Source of the DNA: Desulfobacterales bacterium
GTDB taxonomy: Bacteria > Desulfobacterota > Syntrophobacteria > B119-G9
Assembly (NCBI GenBank): GCA_026983715.1
Contig: JALSTM010000182.1
Span: 1-48,785, forward strand
DNA: 48,785 nucleotides
Direction: 5' to 3'
Made by a program: the position numbers and the translations under genes. Positions 33,351 to 42,928 of this stretch are shown here, in pieces. Within the stretch, counting starts at the first letter, position 1, and each line of letters begins with the position of its first letter. A model generated the notes under the pieces. The model saw nothing but the letters and a program-made list of their open reading frames with translations, was not told where the DNA came from and did no database searches.

Positions 33351-35945
33351 ATGCTAAAGTTCTTAAAAATGTTAAAAAAAGAAAGGCGGAAAGGCTCTGA
33401 TGAAGAGGAGCATTTTCGAGAAAAATACGAAGCCTTTATGACAATTCTTGCAGAAAATGAACATGCGCTGGAATTGATGACAGAATTAGAAAAAAAATAT
33501 TACAGCAGCGAACTAACCAGTATCCCATATTTGAAAAACGTTATAAAGAACCTGTCCAAGAGTATTAGGTATGTTGTGGACAGCCTGGTTCAGCTATCAG
33601 GAGGAAAGTACAAAGAAGTTGTCGATGTATTCGAAGAAATAGAAGATGAGATTCGTGAGATAATTACTGGAAAAAAAGAGCCTTTATATACTCCCGTCAT
33701 CATTCCCATGGACCAGCTCACAAAAGAATTCATTGACAAAGCAGGTACCAAGATGGCTAACCTTGGAGAACTTCGCAATAAGGTAGGGCTGCGAGTTCCG
33801 GATGGTTTTGCCGTAACAGCCTGTGCGTATCAACAATTCATCGACTACAATTCGATAATCCCGAAGGCCGCAAAGATTCTTGAGAAACTCAACATAGACG
33901 ACAACCAGGAACTCATCAAGGCTGAAAAAGAATTAAAGAAGCTCGTCCTGGAGGCAGAAGTCCCACCCGAAATTTATTATCTTATAGAAAAACACTCAAA
34001 AGAATTGGAAAAACGTGCAGGTAAGCAGCTTTTCTGGGCAGTTAGGAGCAGTGCCCTTGGTGAAGATTTAGAAAATTCCTTTGCAGGCCAGTTCTCCACC
34101 GTTTTAAACGTACCCACTGACGAACTTGCTACCAAATACAAAGAAGTGATCTCAAGCAAATACAATGCTCGAGCAATCGTGTACAGGAAAATTAAGAATA
34201 TCAGGGATGATGATATAAGTATGAGCGTGGGAATAGTAGAAATGATCCACCCACTTTGTTCAGGGGTTTTATATACCACTGATCCGGTGAAACCCGAAAA
34301 ACAAGAGATTATTATCAATGCCGTATGGGGGTTGGGACAGCTACTTGTAGAAGGAGTGGTTTCGGCAGACATTTTCGTAATTGATCGATCTAATGGCTTT
34401 TCCATCAGGAAAGAAGAAATAGCGGAAAAACAGGTTTGCCTGGTGGAATGTAGAAGTGGGGGAACAGATTATGAAGTGGTTCCAGATGACAGATGCTCGA
34501 AACCTTGCCTTGATGAACGACAACTAGAAGAGCTTGCAGAAGTCGCCGTAAAGGTTGAAAAACACTTTTCGTGCCCCCAAGATATTGAATGGGTCTACGA
34601 CAAGAATGGCGAACTCTACCTTTTGCAGGCCAGGCCGCTACACGTAATTAAGGCTAGTTCAGAAGAAGAAGCAACGCACGTTTTGGACGCTCCCATAATA
34701 TCGAAAAAGGGTGAGCCCGTCAGCGCTGGAGTCGCAGTCGGTAAGGTTTTTAAGCTAGATGACATCCATGATCTCATTAATCTACCTCGGGGTGCAGTAC
34801 TCGTTACTCGCAGTTCTACCCCCAGGCTTGTAAAAGCTGTTGGAAAAGCTTCCGCAATACTGGCAGAGAGAGGTAATACGACGGATCATATGGCATCTGT
34901 CGTTAGAGAATTCAAAATTCCGTGCATGGTAAAAGTTCCCGAAATTTTTTCCAAGCTTCAAAATGGACAGGAGATAACAGTCGACGCTACGCTAGGTATT
35001 ATTTACGAAGGATGTTTTCCTGAATTGATTAAAGAAGAAACGGAACTCAAGGAAACCTGGATCGACGTAAAAAATACCGAGTCCTACCAGGTGCTTCAAA
35101 GGCTTTCAAAATTAATAATACCCCTTCATCTCACAGATCCTAGGGACCATAATTTCAGGCCTGAATGCTGCAAAACCTGGCACGACATTCTCAGATTTTG
35201 CCATGAAACTGCATTGAATGAAATGTTTTCGCTTACAGAGAAAGAAGAGATCAAGAAGATTAAGCAGGTATACAAGATAAAAACTAAGCTGCCCTTCCAA
35301 CTTTACGTACTGGATCTCTATGGTAATACCGTGCAAGTAAAAGAGCAAAAGACAATCGACCCGGAAACCGTCAATTCCCTCCCCTTTCAAGCCCTATGGA
35401 AAGGGATGTCTGCACCTTATGTCCCGTGGTCGGGTCCCCCGGTGGCGATGAGCATGAAAGATCTGCTTGGGGCAATGTCGCGAACGACATCTCTGGAAAG
35501 TGCACCAAAAGATACGAGGAGTCTGGCAGTAGTTACTAAGGACTACCTCAACCTGAGCTTGAGTATGGGATTTCATTACGTTATACTTGATGCCTATCTT
35601 TCAAGTCACCCGTTTAACAATTATATCTCTTTCTCCTTCAAAGGGGGAGCTGCAGAACTACGAAAGCGAGAACTGAGAGTAACACTTGTTGGAAGGATTC
35701 TCCAGCGCCTGGGGTTTGAAGTAAAGAAAACAAGAGACTTCCTAAAAGCAAGAATAAAGGCTGACACAGCAGAAACTCTGGCAAAAAAACTAAACACCAT
35801 CGGCAGAATGCTGGGGGTAACACGGCTCTTAGACATTGCCATGTCTTCGGAAGAAACTGTTGAACAGTACCTGGAACGTTTCTTTAACCAGGATTACTCA
35901 TTAGAAGCTGGAAACGATAAGACTGTCTCCCAGTCAAGCGGCTAA
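33351..35945 (+). CDS. PEP-synthase-like protein with unknown C-terminal domain (plus-strand copy)
   Basis: An 864-residue cytosolic protein. Residues 1-105 form a helical N-domain. Residues about 120-445 are the ATP-grasp PEP/pyruvate-kinase N-domain: MANLGEL, WAVRSSALGEDLENSFAGQ, SGVLYTTDP, QDIEWVYDKNGELYLLQARP. Residues about 465-560 are the swivelling His domain with catalytic His H513 in TTDHMASVVRE. The C-terminal PEP barrel of PpsA is not recognisable. Instead residues 590-855 form a domain shared with the 40343-42913 protein (RPECCKTWHDILRFCHETA). It can probably form phospho-His from ATP but cannot be a normal PEP synthase. Partner: the adjacent receiver. Confidence 0.88.
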   Translation: MLKFLKMLKKERRKGSDEEEHFREKYEAFMTILAENEHALELMTELEKKYYSSELTSIPYLKNVIKNLSKSIRYVVDSLVQLSGGKYKEVVDVFEEIEDEIREIITGKKEPLYTPVIIPMDQLTKEFIDKAGTKMANLGELRNKVGLRVPDGFAVTACAYQQFIDYNSIIPKAAKILEKLNIDDNQELIKAEKELKKLVLEAEVPPEIYYLIEKHSKELEKRAGKQLFWAVRSSALGEDLENSFAGQFSTVLNVPTDELATKYKEVISSKYNARAIVYRKIKNIRDDDISMSVGIVEMIHPLCSGVLYTTDPVKPEKQEIIINAVWGLGQLLVEGVVSADIFVIDRSNGFSIRKEEIAEKQVCLVECRSGGTDYEVVPDDRCSKPCLDERQLEELAEVAVKVEKHFSCPQDIEWVYDKNGELYLLQARPLHVIKASSEEEATHVLDAPIISKKGEPVSAGVAVGKVFKLDDIHDLINLPRGAVLVTRSSTPRLVKAVGKASAILAERGNTTDHMASVVREFKIPCMVKVPEIFSKLQNGQEITVDATLGIIYEGCFPELIKEETELKETWIDVKNTESYQVLQRLSKLIIPLHLTDPRDHNFRPECCKTWHDILRFCHETALNEMFSLTEKEEIKKIKQVYKIKTKLPFQLYVLDLYGNTVQVKEQKTIDPETVNSLPFQALWKGMSAPYVPWSGPPVAMSMKDLLGAMSRTTSLESAPKDTRSLAVVTKDYLNLSLSMGFHYVILDAYLSSHPFNNYISFSFKGGAAELRKRELRVTLVGRILQRLGFEVKKTRDFLKARIKADTAETLAKKLNTIGRMLGVTRLLDIAMSSEETVEQYLERFFNQDYSLEAGNDKTVSQSSG

Positions 35946-35970
35946 GCGGATTACCGAACTTCTGACTAAT

Positions 35971-36134
35971 GACTCAAATACCTAAAAACCACTAGCACGT
36001 CATGTCTGGATCGATCCGGCAGTTTAAAATAGACGTAGATTCCGGCTCTTCGCTTTGGCCGGAATAACGGATCTTGGATTGTTCTCGTGCTAGTTTTTTA
36101 AATTGATTGCTAGTTAAATCCGAATTTATCAGAG
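35971..36134. repeat. Family 2 repeat, copy F (164 bp)
   Basis: It starts GACTCAAATA and ends CAGAG, with CACGTCATGTCTGGATCGAT and GGCCGGAATAACGGATCTTG. It lies between the convergent PEP-synthase-like and kup genes. Confidence 0.65.
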
Positions 36135-36145
36135 TGTCCTTATCT

Positions 36146-38065
36146 CTAAAGTTTAATCTGTACTCCTATTTCAATAACCTGATCGGGGGGAATGCGGAAA
36201 AATCGGGTAGCATCCCTTGCATTTCTGGAGAGGAAAGCAAAGAGTTCTTTTCGCCATGTTTTCATTCCCCTGTCCCCTTTTATCAGTAAAGTTTCGCGCC
36301 CCAAGAAAAATGTTATTTCTGAAAGGTTTATATCAAGCTCTTCACTCTTTAGATGGCGCAAACCCCTTAGGACATTGGGATGCTCACTGAATCCATACCT
36401 GAGAATTACCCTGTAAAAACCTTCCCCTATCTCTTCGACTATTGATCTGTGCTTTCGCCTGACAAACGGTACTTCTTCTATCCGAACATGAAGAAGAATT
36501 ATCCTCTCATGAACAATTTTATTATGGTGAAAATTTCGAATAAGCGGAACAGGTGTACCTACAGGGTTACCAGTAAGAAAAATTGCTGTGCCGGGAACCC
36601 TGTAAGGTCTTTTTTCTTTGACTTGCTGCAAAAATTCTTTCAGGGGAACCACTTTCTCATCTATCCGTTTCTTTACCAGTTCCCGACCCTTTTTCCATGT
36701 CGTCATGAGGGTAAAAACGGTTAGGGCTACAAGAATTGGTACCCAGCCCCCTGAGGCAATCTTTGTAATATTGGAAGTGAAAAATCCCGTGTCAATGATC
36801 AGTAAAAATATTGTGAGCGGCAAAATTTGCCACAGTTTCCAGTTCCACAGGATGTGAGCCACTTCGAAGACCAGAAGAGTGGTAATAACCATGGTCGCTG
36901 ACACTGCAATACCGTATGCGGCGGCAAGATTGCCAGAATGGCGAAAACCAATAACCAGGCAAACAGTACCAATCAAAAGAATCCAATTGATACTAGGGAC
37001 ATAAACTTGCCCTATCTCTTCCCGTGAAGTATGCAATACGGTAAGGCGCGGGCTAAAGCCAAGCTGCATGGCTTGCCGTGTTAAGGAAAAAGAACCTGAT
37101 ATCACAGCCTGTGAAGCGATCACTGTAGCCATGGTAGCCAGTAGCACGAGGGGGTAAAGGGCCCACGAAGGAGCCAGTTTATAAAATAAGTTGTCCACAG
37201 CTTCCGGATGATCGAGAAGGAGTGCTCCCTGCCCAAAGTAATTCAAAAGGAGCGCAGGAAAGACCACAGAAAACCATCCTAACTGTATCGGCTTTCTCCC
37301 GAAGTGTCCCATGTCCGCATAAAGGGCTTCCCCGCCGGTTACTACCAGAAATACCGTCCCAAGCACTACAAACCCACGCCAGCCGCCTTTTGTAAATATA
37401 TGGATGGCAAATCTCGGATCAAACGCCATGAAAATCTTCGGGTCCTTGATTATTTCTTTAATCCCAAGGACGGCAAGAACAGAAAACCAGACGAGCATTA
37501 CCGGTCCAAAAATAGACCCTATTCCTGCAGTTCCGCGTTTCTGGAACATAAAAAGCGCTATAAGGATCGCAAGTGCTATCGGAATTACGTAAGGCTCAAA
37601 AAGCTTGGTTGCAACGTTAAGACCTTCAACGGCGCTAAGGACCGATATTGCTGGCGTTATCATGCCATCACCGTAAAGAAGGGCTGCCCCAAAAATCCCA
37701 AGGACAGTCATTAACAGTAACTTTGTTCCTCGTTTTTTCACACAGCTCGTGCCCAGCGTCATCAGGGCAAGAATACCACCCTCACCACGGTTGTCTGCAC
37801 GCATAACAAAGACCAGGTATTTAAAGGATATAACAATAACCAGGGACCAAAAAACAAGAGAAAGGACTCCTAAAATGTTGGCAGGAGTTACTGGGAGTGC
37901 ATCCCTACCTCGAAAACACTCTCTTACAGCGTACAAGGGGCTTGTCCCGATATCCCCGTAAACGATACCCAGTGCAGCAAGGGTTAATTTAAGTACGTAT
38001 GAAGAGTCTCTTCCGTTAGAGCCTTCTACACCATGATGTGCGCCTTCATTGTCTGTTTGTACCAT
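36146..38065 (-). CDS. kup: Kup-family potassium uptake protein
   Basis: A 639-residue transporter with about 12 membrane helices and a soluble C-terminal domain. The start region LAALGIVYGDIGTSPLYAV is the Kup signature, with ADNRGEGGILALM, GDGMITPAISVLSAVEGL, and a GGEALYADMGHFG segment. It drives H+-coupled K+ uptake in E. coli. It is the last gene of the minus-strand operon from 45102, 11 bases after the Usp gene, which suggests that K+ accumulation is part of the same stress response. Confidence 0.97.
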   Translation of the reverse strand: MVQTDNEGAHHGVEGSNGRDSSYVLKLTLAALGIVYGDIGTSPLYAVRECFRGRDALPVTPANILGVLSLVFWSLVIVISFKYLVFVMRADNRGEGGILALMTLGTSCVKKRGTKLLLMTVLGIFGAALLYGDGMITPAISVLSAVEGLNVATKLFEPYVIPIALAILIALFMFQKRGTAGIGSIFGPVMLVWFSVLAVLGIKEIIKDPKIFMAFDPRFAIHIFTKGGWRGFVVLGTVFLVVTGGEALYADMGHFGRKPIQLGWFSVVFPALLLNYFGQGALLLDHPEAVDNLFYKLAPSWALYPLVLLATMATVIASQAVISGSFSLTRQAMQLGFSPRLTVLHTSREEIGQVYVPSINWILLIGTVCLVIGFRHSGNLAAAYGIAVSATMVITTLLVFEVAHILWNWKLWQILPLTIFLLIIDTGFFTSNITKIASGGWVPILVALTVFTLMTTWKKGRELVKKRIDEKVVPLKEFLQQVKEKRPYRVPGTAIFLTGNPVGTPVPLIRNFHHNKIVHERIILLHVRIEEVPFVRRKHRSIVEEIGEGFYRVILRYGFSEHPNVLRGLRHLKSEELDINLSEITFFLGRETLLIKGDRGMKTWRKELFAFLSRNARDATRFFRIPPDQVIEIGVQIKL

Positions 38066-38076
38066 AGGGTTACCTG

Positions 38077-38967
38077 CTACCTCAGCACCAGTACGGAAGT
38101 GCTACAAGTTTTAATAAACCTGCCTATCGTGCTTTTTGAAAAGAATCGATCGAGGAGGGATTTTTTACCCATCCACAGAGCCAGAAGACCTTCTTTAACT
38201 TCGCTTTTTAGAAACGGCTCAAAATCACTTATTTCGTAGTACTTGAGAGACACTTTAATGTTTTTACTCTCAAGGTAGTCGTGTACCTTTTCAAGCCACG
38301 GATATACGTCCGCCTTAATTCCCATTCCTTTTGTTAATCCTATCAGGTCAACCTCAGCCCTGTGAATTGTAACCATCTGGTTTATCATCTCCAGAGATTC
38401 CTGGGTAATGTTTGTCTCGTCAAGGCACGCGTAAATCTTATTTATGGGGTGGGCTTCCTTGACTAGAAATACGGAACATTCCGCCTCGTTCACTATTTTC
38501 TCTGGTACGTACGGCACGTCTTCCCAGAGACACTGAGGGCCCTTGGTGCAACCCAGTATGATTAAATCGCTATCCGTTTCCCTTGATTCTGCGAGAATTT
38601 CCTTTACCACGTTACCAAATCGTACCTTCACTTTAAGATCCTTAAAACTGCCCCTGCATACCTTTATCTGTTCCCATACGGTCGATCTGGAAGTCAACCA
38701 CTCATACTTGCAGTTGCTTGCCTCATAGGGCGATTCACCCTTTTCCCAGTGACCCAAGAATATCTCCCTGTACCTGTCAAGTGCATTTAGCATCGGATCA
38801 TCCAACTTCAAAGAGCTGAACACACCACCTTGCACATCCCGGGATGGGCTACTTTTGGCAACCCCAACTATCGTGACACCTGCAAGGGTGTTTTCCGCAA
38901 GATTAACAAGCTCTTGAAGTGCGTACTCGCTGTATGGCATTGTGTCTGCAGCGAACAAGATCCTCAT
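38077..38967 (-). CDS. Universal stress protein, tandem Usp domains
   Basis: A 296-residue protein. The first Usp fold starts ILFAADTMPYSEYALQ and ends around SDLIILGCTKGP and ECSVFLVKEAHP. The second domain (about 165-296), KIYACLDETNITQESLEMIN ending TCSTSVLVL, is also Usp-like but has lost most of the ATP loop. A good AGGAGGG precedes the start. Such tandem proteins occur in stress and membrane-transport operons; the ligand is unknown. Confidence 0.85.
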   Translation of the reverse strand: MRILFAADTMPYSEYALQELVNLAENTLAGVTIVGVAKSSPSRDVQGGVFSSLKLDDPMLNALDRYREIFLGHWEKGESPYEASNCKYEWLTSRSTVWEQIKVCRGSFKDLKVKVRFGNVVKEILAESRETDSDLIILGCTKGPQCLWEDVPYVPEKIVNEAECSVFLVKEAHPINKIYACLDETNITQESLEMINQMVTIHRAEVDLIGLTKGMGIKADVYPWLEKVHDYLESKNIKVSLKYYEISDFEPFLKSEVKEGLLALWMGKKSLLDRFFSKSTIGRFIKTCSTSVLVLR

Positions 38968-39045
38968 ATTTCCCTCCCGAGTTCCTGGAACACTATGTTC
39001 TGCTCTCCATGTAATGCCATTTTTTGGCAGAAAAGCAGCGATCCG

Positions 39046-39816
39046 TCAAGCCCAGCATAAAAGAATAGGTGATGGAAGGTGCTGCACAAACTCAACCAGT
39101 GGCGCCTTGTCGATCTTGCCTCTATTAACGCCAATCGCTACTAGCCCGTAATCACGCAATCTTCCTACTTGGTGGGTGTTTTTTATCCTGTGTATATCTC
39201 CCACTTCGAAACCGCATTCCTTTAGGACTTCTTCAGCCTCCTTCTCATCCACGGATTTAACCAGGAATTCCGGTATCATTGCATCCATAGTCCATTTACC
39301 ACCCTTAAACAGGTTATTAAACATTGATAACATAGCCTTGGTAGTTGGCCGTTCCCTTATGACCAGCAAAACCTTATCAAGCGGTGTTAAATTCTGCACA
39401 AGGAGTATCGGGCAGGGAGCAGTCATGTACAGGGAACTCTGTAACTTTTTAGCAAGACCCTTGGACGAAAGAGGCCGCCGAATGCCTTCAACAAAAAGAT
39501 CGTACCCTCCCTTTTCGAGATGTTCCTGAATCTCTTTCTTGGGATCTCCCGCAAGAACGATGGGCTGGATAGAAACAGGACAGTACTGCTTTTCCGCCGT
39601 CAAAAGCTGTTCAATTTCCTTTTTACTCTCCTCCAGTTGAATCTTCTCCCAGGTTCTCCTTGCCCACCCTGCATGAACCATGTGTGAATGCCCCTCAGGT
39701 TGGTGAGCATGAATGGCCTGAATTTCCATGTCAAACATTCCCGCTAGATTACACGTGTATCTTAAGGCAATACTAGATGAGAGATCTGGATCAACATAAA
39801 CCAACGCTTTAATCAT
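39046..39816 (-). CDS. Universal stress protein-like, tandem domains
   Basis: A 256-residue protein. ATG 39816 is preferred over the upstream GTG (39822), since AAAGGAG is seven bases before the ATG. The first Usp domain has LVYVDPDLSSSIALRYTCNL and YDLFVEGIRRP ... CPILLVQNLTP. The second domain starts DKVLLVIRERPTT and ends LPSPILLCWA. The nucleotide loop is not well kept, so it may be a ligand-binding or structural Usp. Second of two tandem Usp genes after the receiver. Confidence 0.8.
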   Translation of the reverse strand: MIKALVYVDPDLSSSIALRYTCNLAGMFDMEIQAIHAHQPEGHSHMVHAGWARRTWEKIQLEESKKEIEQLLTAEKQYCPVSIQPIVLAGDPKKEIQEHLEKGGYDLFVEGIRRPLSSKGLAKKLQSSLYMTAPCPILLVQNLTPLDKVLLVIRERPTTKAMLSMFNNLFKGGKWTMDAMIPEFLVKSVDEKEAEEVLKECGFEVGDIHRIKNTHQVGRLRDYGLVAIGVNRGKIDKAPLVEFVQHLPSPILLCWA

Positions 39817-39907
39817 TGACACGCTCCTTTATCATTTTTAATTTTCTTTTTTTACGTCCGCCTCGTCCAATTATTCCCCCTATATTCTATACCCCTCTCT
39901 TTGACTC

Positions 39908-40318
39908 CTACCCTTTACCTTTCCCTGAAGCCTCACCGGCTTTTTTCTTCCTTTCCGCTTTTTTCACTACTTCTCGAATTTCGCTTATTTTAAAAGGTTT
40001 CGCCACGAAATCAAAAACGCCTTTCTGGAAAGATTCCTTGGCAGTTTCCATGGTTGCAAATCCTGTAATTACAATTACTTCAGTCTCAGGAGACCTTTCC
40101 TTCACAGCCGTAAGAAACTGCATTCCATCTACGCCCTCCATTTTGAGGTCGGTAATGACGATATCAAAATCTTGTTCCTGAACTCTTTCCATGGCCTCGG
40201 AACTGTTAGTGAAGGCTTCCACCTCGTATCCAAGCTTCTCAAATGCGGGTTTTAGCCTTTTACAGACGATAGGTTCATCGTCCAGAATTAAAATACGAGT
40301 CTTGCTCTCTTCACTCAT
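39908..40318 (-). CDS. Single-domain response regulator (receiver)
   Basis: A 136-residue receiver followed by a Lys-rich tail (KKAERKKKAGEASGKGKG), without output domain. ILDDE, the phospho-Asp in IVITDLKMEGVDG, and FVAKPF are intact. ATG 40318 is chosen because AGGAGG lies just upstream. It closely resembles the receiver of the DUF202 protein (VEAF..., VITDLxMEGxDG) and, like it, is next to a PEP-synthase-like gene, 24 bases downstream of it. Confidence 0.93.
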   Translation of the reverse strand: MSEESKTRILILDDEPIVCKRLKPAFEKLGYEVEAFTNSSEAMERVQEQDFDIVITDLKMEGVDGMQFLTAVKERSPETEVIVITGFATMETAKESFQKGVFDFVAKPFKISEIREVVKKAERKKKAGEASGKGKG

Positions 40319-40342
40319 AAAATTTCCTCCTTGATAAAGCAC

Positions 40343-42913
40343 CTATCTCAAAAGTCCGCCAATACGTTGTTTGAATTCTTCCTCGAAATGATTCACGTGA
40401 TCATCATGTTTCATGAGCACGTCAAGCTGGCGGGTATATGCTACAAGGCCTCCCAGTAAAACGACCCTTCTTTCCATTTCATCCCTTGGCAATTTCTTTA
40501 TCCGCCCAATGACCAGGTCACCCTTGATCTCGACCCTGAAATCATACTGTTCCAGGATGTTCGCTATAAACCTAGCCCTTCGGGATCTTCTGGTAATCTC
40601 TGTCACCCCTCCAAGGAAGCGGAAATACGCGTAGTTATCGTTTACGCTATCACTTATATAAACGTCGATTATGTTAAAATGATAGCCCAACCTAAGGCTC
40701 ATGTTCATGTATTCCTTGCTCAGCACCACGAGATTTTTCCCGACCTGTTCCGGGCTAGCCATGGAAGACGAAAACGTTCTTGTAAGACTAGACATAAAAC
40801 TTCCGAGATCAACCGAGACAGGCTCATTAGCCCACAACCCTGCATGGCAAAGACCTTTTACGAAGGCTATCATTGGTATGGAAGTAATCATGTCCATGGT
40901 AACGACGTTTTTATTTTCAAGTTCTTTTATTCCTCCCCCAATGTCAAGCACCGAAACACCAAGAGGTATATCAAGTTCAAGACGCTTAAGCCCTGATCTG
41001 AGCCACTTACTGGATCTTTCGCCGATTTGAATGAGCTCATCCACGGCCTTTTCATGTACGAAGCGAACAATATCGTGGTACGTCTGGCAGCCATCTGGCC
41101 TGAATCTTTCATCATGAGGATCAACTATGTTCAACGGAACCACCTTTCTCAATATCCTTCTCAAGAGGCGGTACTCGTATGATTCCTCAAAAACATCTTC
41201 TTGAATCAATTCGTAGAGGCACAACTCCTTGAATTTCCCCGCATATACGACATTTTGAGTTGCGTCAACCGTGATTTCATCGCCAGTCTTTAACATCTGG
41301 GTGGCAACACCGGTGTTAACTATGGTAGGAACCCTGAATTCCCTGGCAACCGTTGCCATGTGCCCGGTGGGAGATCCTATGTCGGTTAAAATAGCAAGTG
41401 CTTGCTTTATCGCCTTGGTCAATCTCGGAGAAGTGTGCCTAGCAACAACGATAGAACCAATAGGGACTTTGCCCACGTCATCGTCAGTCTCTATCACGAA
41501 TACCGTTCCGCATGCCACGCCTCTTTGAACAACGTCTCCCTTCCCTTCGAAAAGTACCTTCTGACCCTGGGTAATGTCGGGAAGCAGACAGAATTCTCCC
41601 ATGTATGGTAACTGGACTTTCAGGGGCCTAGTTTGAAGGATTATCAATTCATGGTTTTCGCCTATTGCCCACTCGATGTCCTGGGGCCTTTTATAATAAC
41701 GTTCAAGAACCATTGCCACGTGAGCCAGACGTTCAATATCTTCTGACGTCAGACAGGGTTTATGCTGGCGGTCTTCCGGGACATCCACTTCTCGTGTTCC
41801 GCCACCTTCTTCCGCCACAAGCATTTTCGCTTTGTGTACAATATTTAAGTGCTTTACCGTGTAGGGAGCATCCCTGCTTACGTGATACCTGTCCGCAGAA
41901 GCCTCACCGGAAACCACCGGAGCCCCTAGACCCCACGTAGCTGATATCACCATCAAATCTTTTTCTGGTGAAATAGGATCCATCGTGTAAAGGACACCAC
42001 TTGAGCGAGGATTCACCATAAGCTGGCACCCTACGGCCATGGAAATCTCGTGCTCAAGGAATCCCTTTTGCTGGCGGTACTCCCAGGCTGTGGGAGAGTA
42101 AGTACTGGCTATTACTTTCTTGTAATAATCCAACACCTCTTCATCCGGAACATTCAAAAAACTTTCATACTGGCCCGCAAAACTGTGTTCCGTATCTTCC
42201 TCTATGGCACTGCTTCTAACCGCAAAATAGATCCTTTCCTCACCGAGCTTGGACTTTAACTTTGTTACAGCACGTCTTATTTCCTTTGCCACACCGGTGG
42301 GAACCTCACTTTGGAGTATCTTGTCAGTAACCTCCTTAGAAATAGTTTCCAAGGAAGTGGCGCCGTGCCTGATATCGTTCTCAATATCTTTCAGGATCTT
42401 ATCAATCCCGCTTTCACCTAAGAACTCGTGGAAAGCCCTGGTGGTTATTACAAACCCATCAGGAGTAAGAAGTTCAAGCACGCTATTAATCTCACCAAGA
42501 TTGGCGTTTTTATTGCCCACGGATTCGATATCATCCATGGTAACTTCCTCGTAGAAAACAACCAGACGTTCATCTCCGTAGGCAGGTCTTCCTTCCAGTT
42601 CTGCCTGGATCTGCGACTGGATGCGCTCGTATGCATGGTAGAGGTCAACATATTTCTGAGATGTGAGCATGTTAAGGTCATAGATTATCTTATAGACCAG
42701 GTCGTTGAGCCTGTTACTTACATCAATTATGTACTGGCGATCAAATACGTAATCACCTCCGAGCTTGTCCCCCATGTCTGCCATGATCTCAAGTATTTCG
42801 TTGTTTCTTTTTAGTATGCTTTGAAACCTGGCAAACAGGACCGCAAAAGAAGTTGGATCCGTCCTGGTCCGCCAAAAGGCAAGCTTATGTTTTATGCGCT
42901 CAAAACTTCCCAT
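40343..42913 (-). CDS. PEP-synthase-like protein with unknown C-terminal domain (minus-strand copy)
   Basis: An 856-residue protein with the same plan as 33351-35945. A helical N-domain (1-110) precedes the ATP-grasp domain: NKNANLGEIN, FAVRSSAIEEDTEHSFAGQ, SSGVLYTMDP, QDIEWAIGENHELIILQTRP. The swivelling domain has H518 in SPTGHMATVAREF. The C-terminus (about 590-850) shares RPDGCQTYHDIVRFVHEKA with the other copy. No PEP-barrel motifs are seen. AAGGGG precedes the ATG. It is 15 bases from the TIGR02186 gene and 24 bases before the receiver. Confidence 0.88.
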   Translation of the reverse strand: MGSFERIKHKLAFWRTRTDPTSFAVLFARFQSILKRNNEILEIMADMGDKLGGDYVFDRQYIIDVSNRLNDLVYKIIYDLNMLTSQKYVDLYHAYERIQSQIQAELEGRPAYGDERLVVFYEEVTMDDIESVGNKNANLGEINSVLELLTPDGFVITTRAFHEFLGESGIDKILKDIENDIRHGATSLETISKEVTDKILQSEVPTGVAKEIRRAVTKLKSKLGEERIYFAVRSSAIEEDTEHSFAGQYESFLNVPDEEVLDYYKKVIASTYSPTAWEYRQQKGFLEHEISMAVGCQLMVNPRSSGVLYTMDPISPEKDLMVISATWGLGAPVVSGEASADRYHVSRDAPYTVKHLNIVHKAKMLVAEEGGGTREVDVPEDRQHKPCLTSEDIERLAHVAMVLERYYKRPQDIEWAIGENHELIILQTRPLKVQLPYMGEFCLLPDITQGQKVLFEGKGDVVQRGVACGTVFVIETDDDVGKVPIGSIVVARHTSPRLTKAIKQALAILTDIGSPTGHMATVAREFRVPTIVNTGVATQMLKTGDEITVDATQNVVYAGKFKELCLYELIQEDVFEESYEYRLLRRILRKVVPLNIVDPHDERFRPDGCQTYHDIVRFVHEKAVDELIQIGERSSKWLRSGLKRLELDIPLGVSVLDIGGGIKELENKNVVTMDMITSIPMIAFVKGLCHAGLWANEPVSVDLGSFMSSLTRTFSSSMASPEQVGKNLVVLSKEYMNMSLRLGYHFNIIDVYISDSVNDNYAYFRFLGGVTEITRRSRRARFIANILEQYDFRVEIKGDLVIGRIKKLPRDEMERRVVLLGGLVAYTRQLDVLMKHDDHVNHFEEEFKQRIGGLLR

Positions 42914-42928
42914 TAAAACCCCTTGCGG

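Noticed and set aside
37304-37714. 136-residue plus-strand frame
   Set aside because: Antisense to kup, very rich in Lys/Tyr and without a ribosome-binding site; a shadow of the transporter gene.
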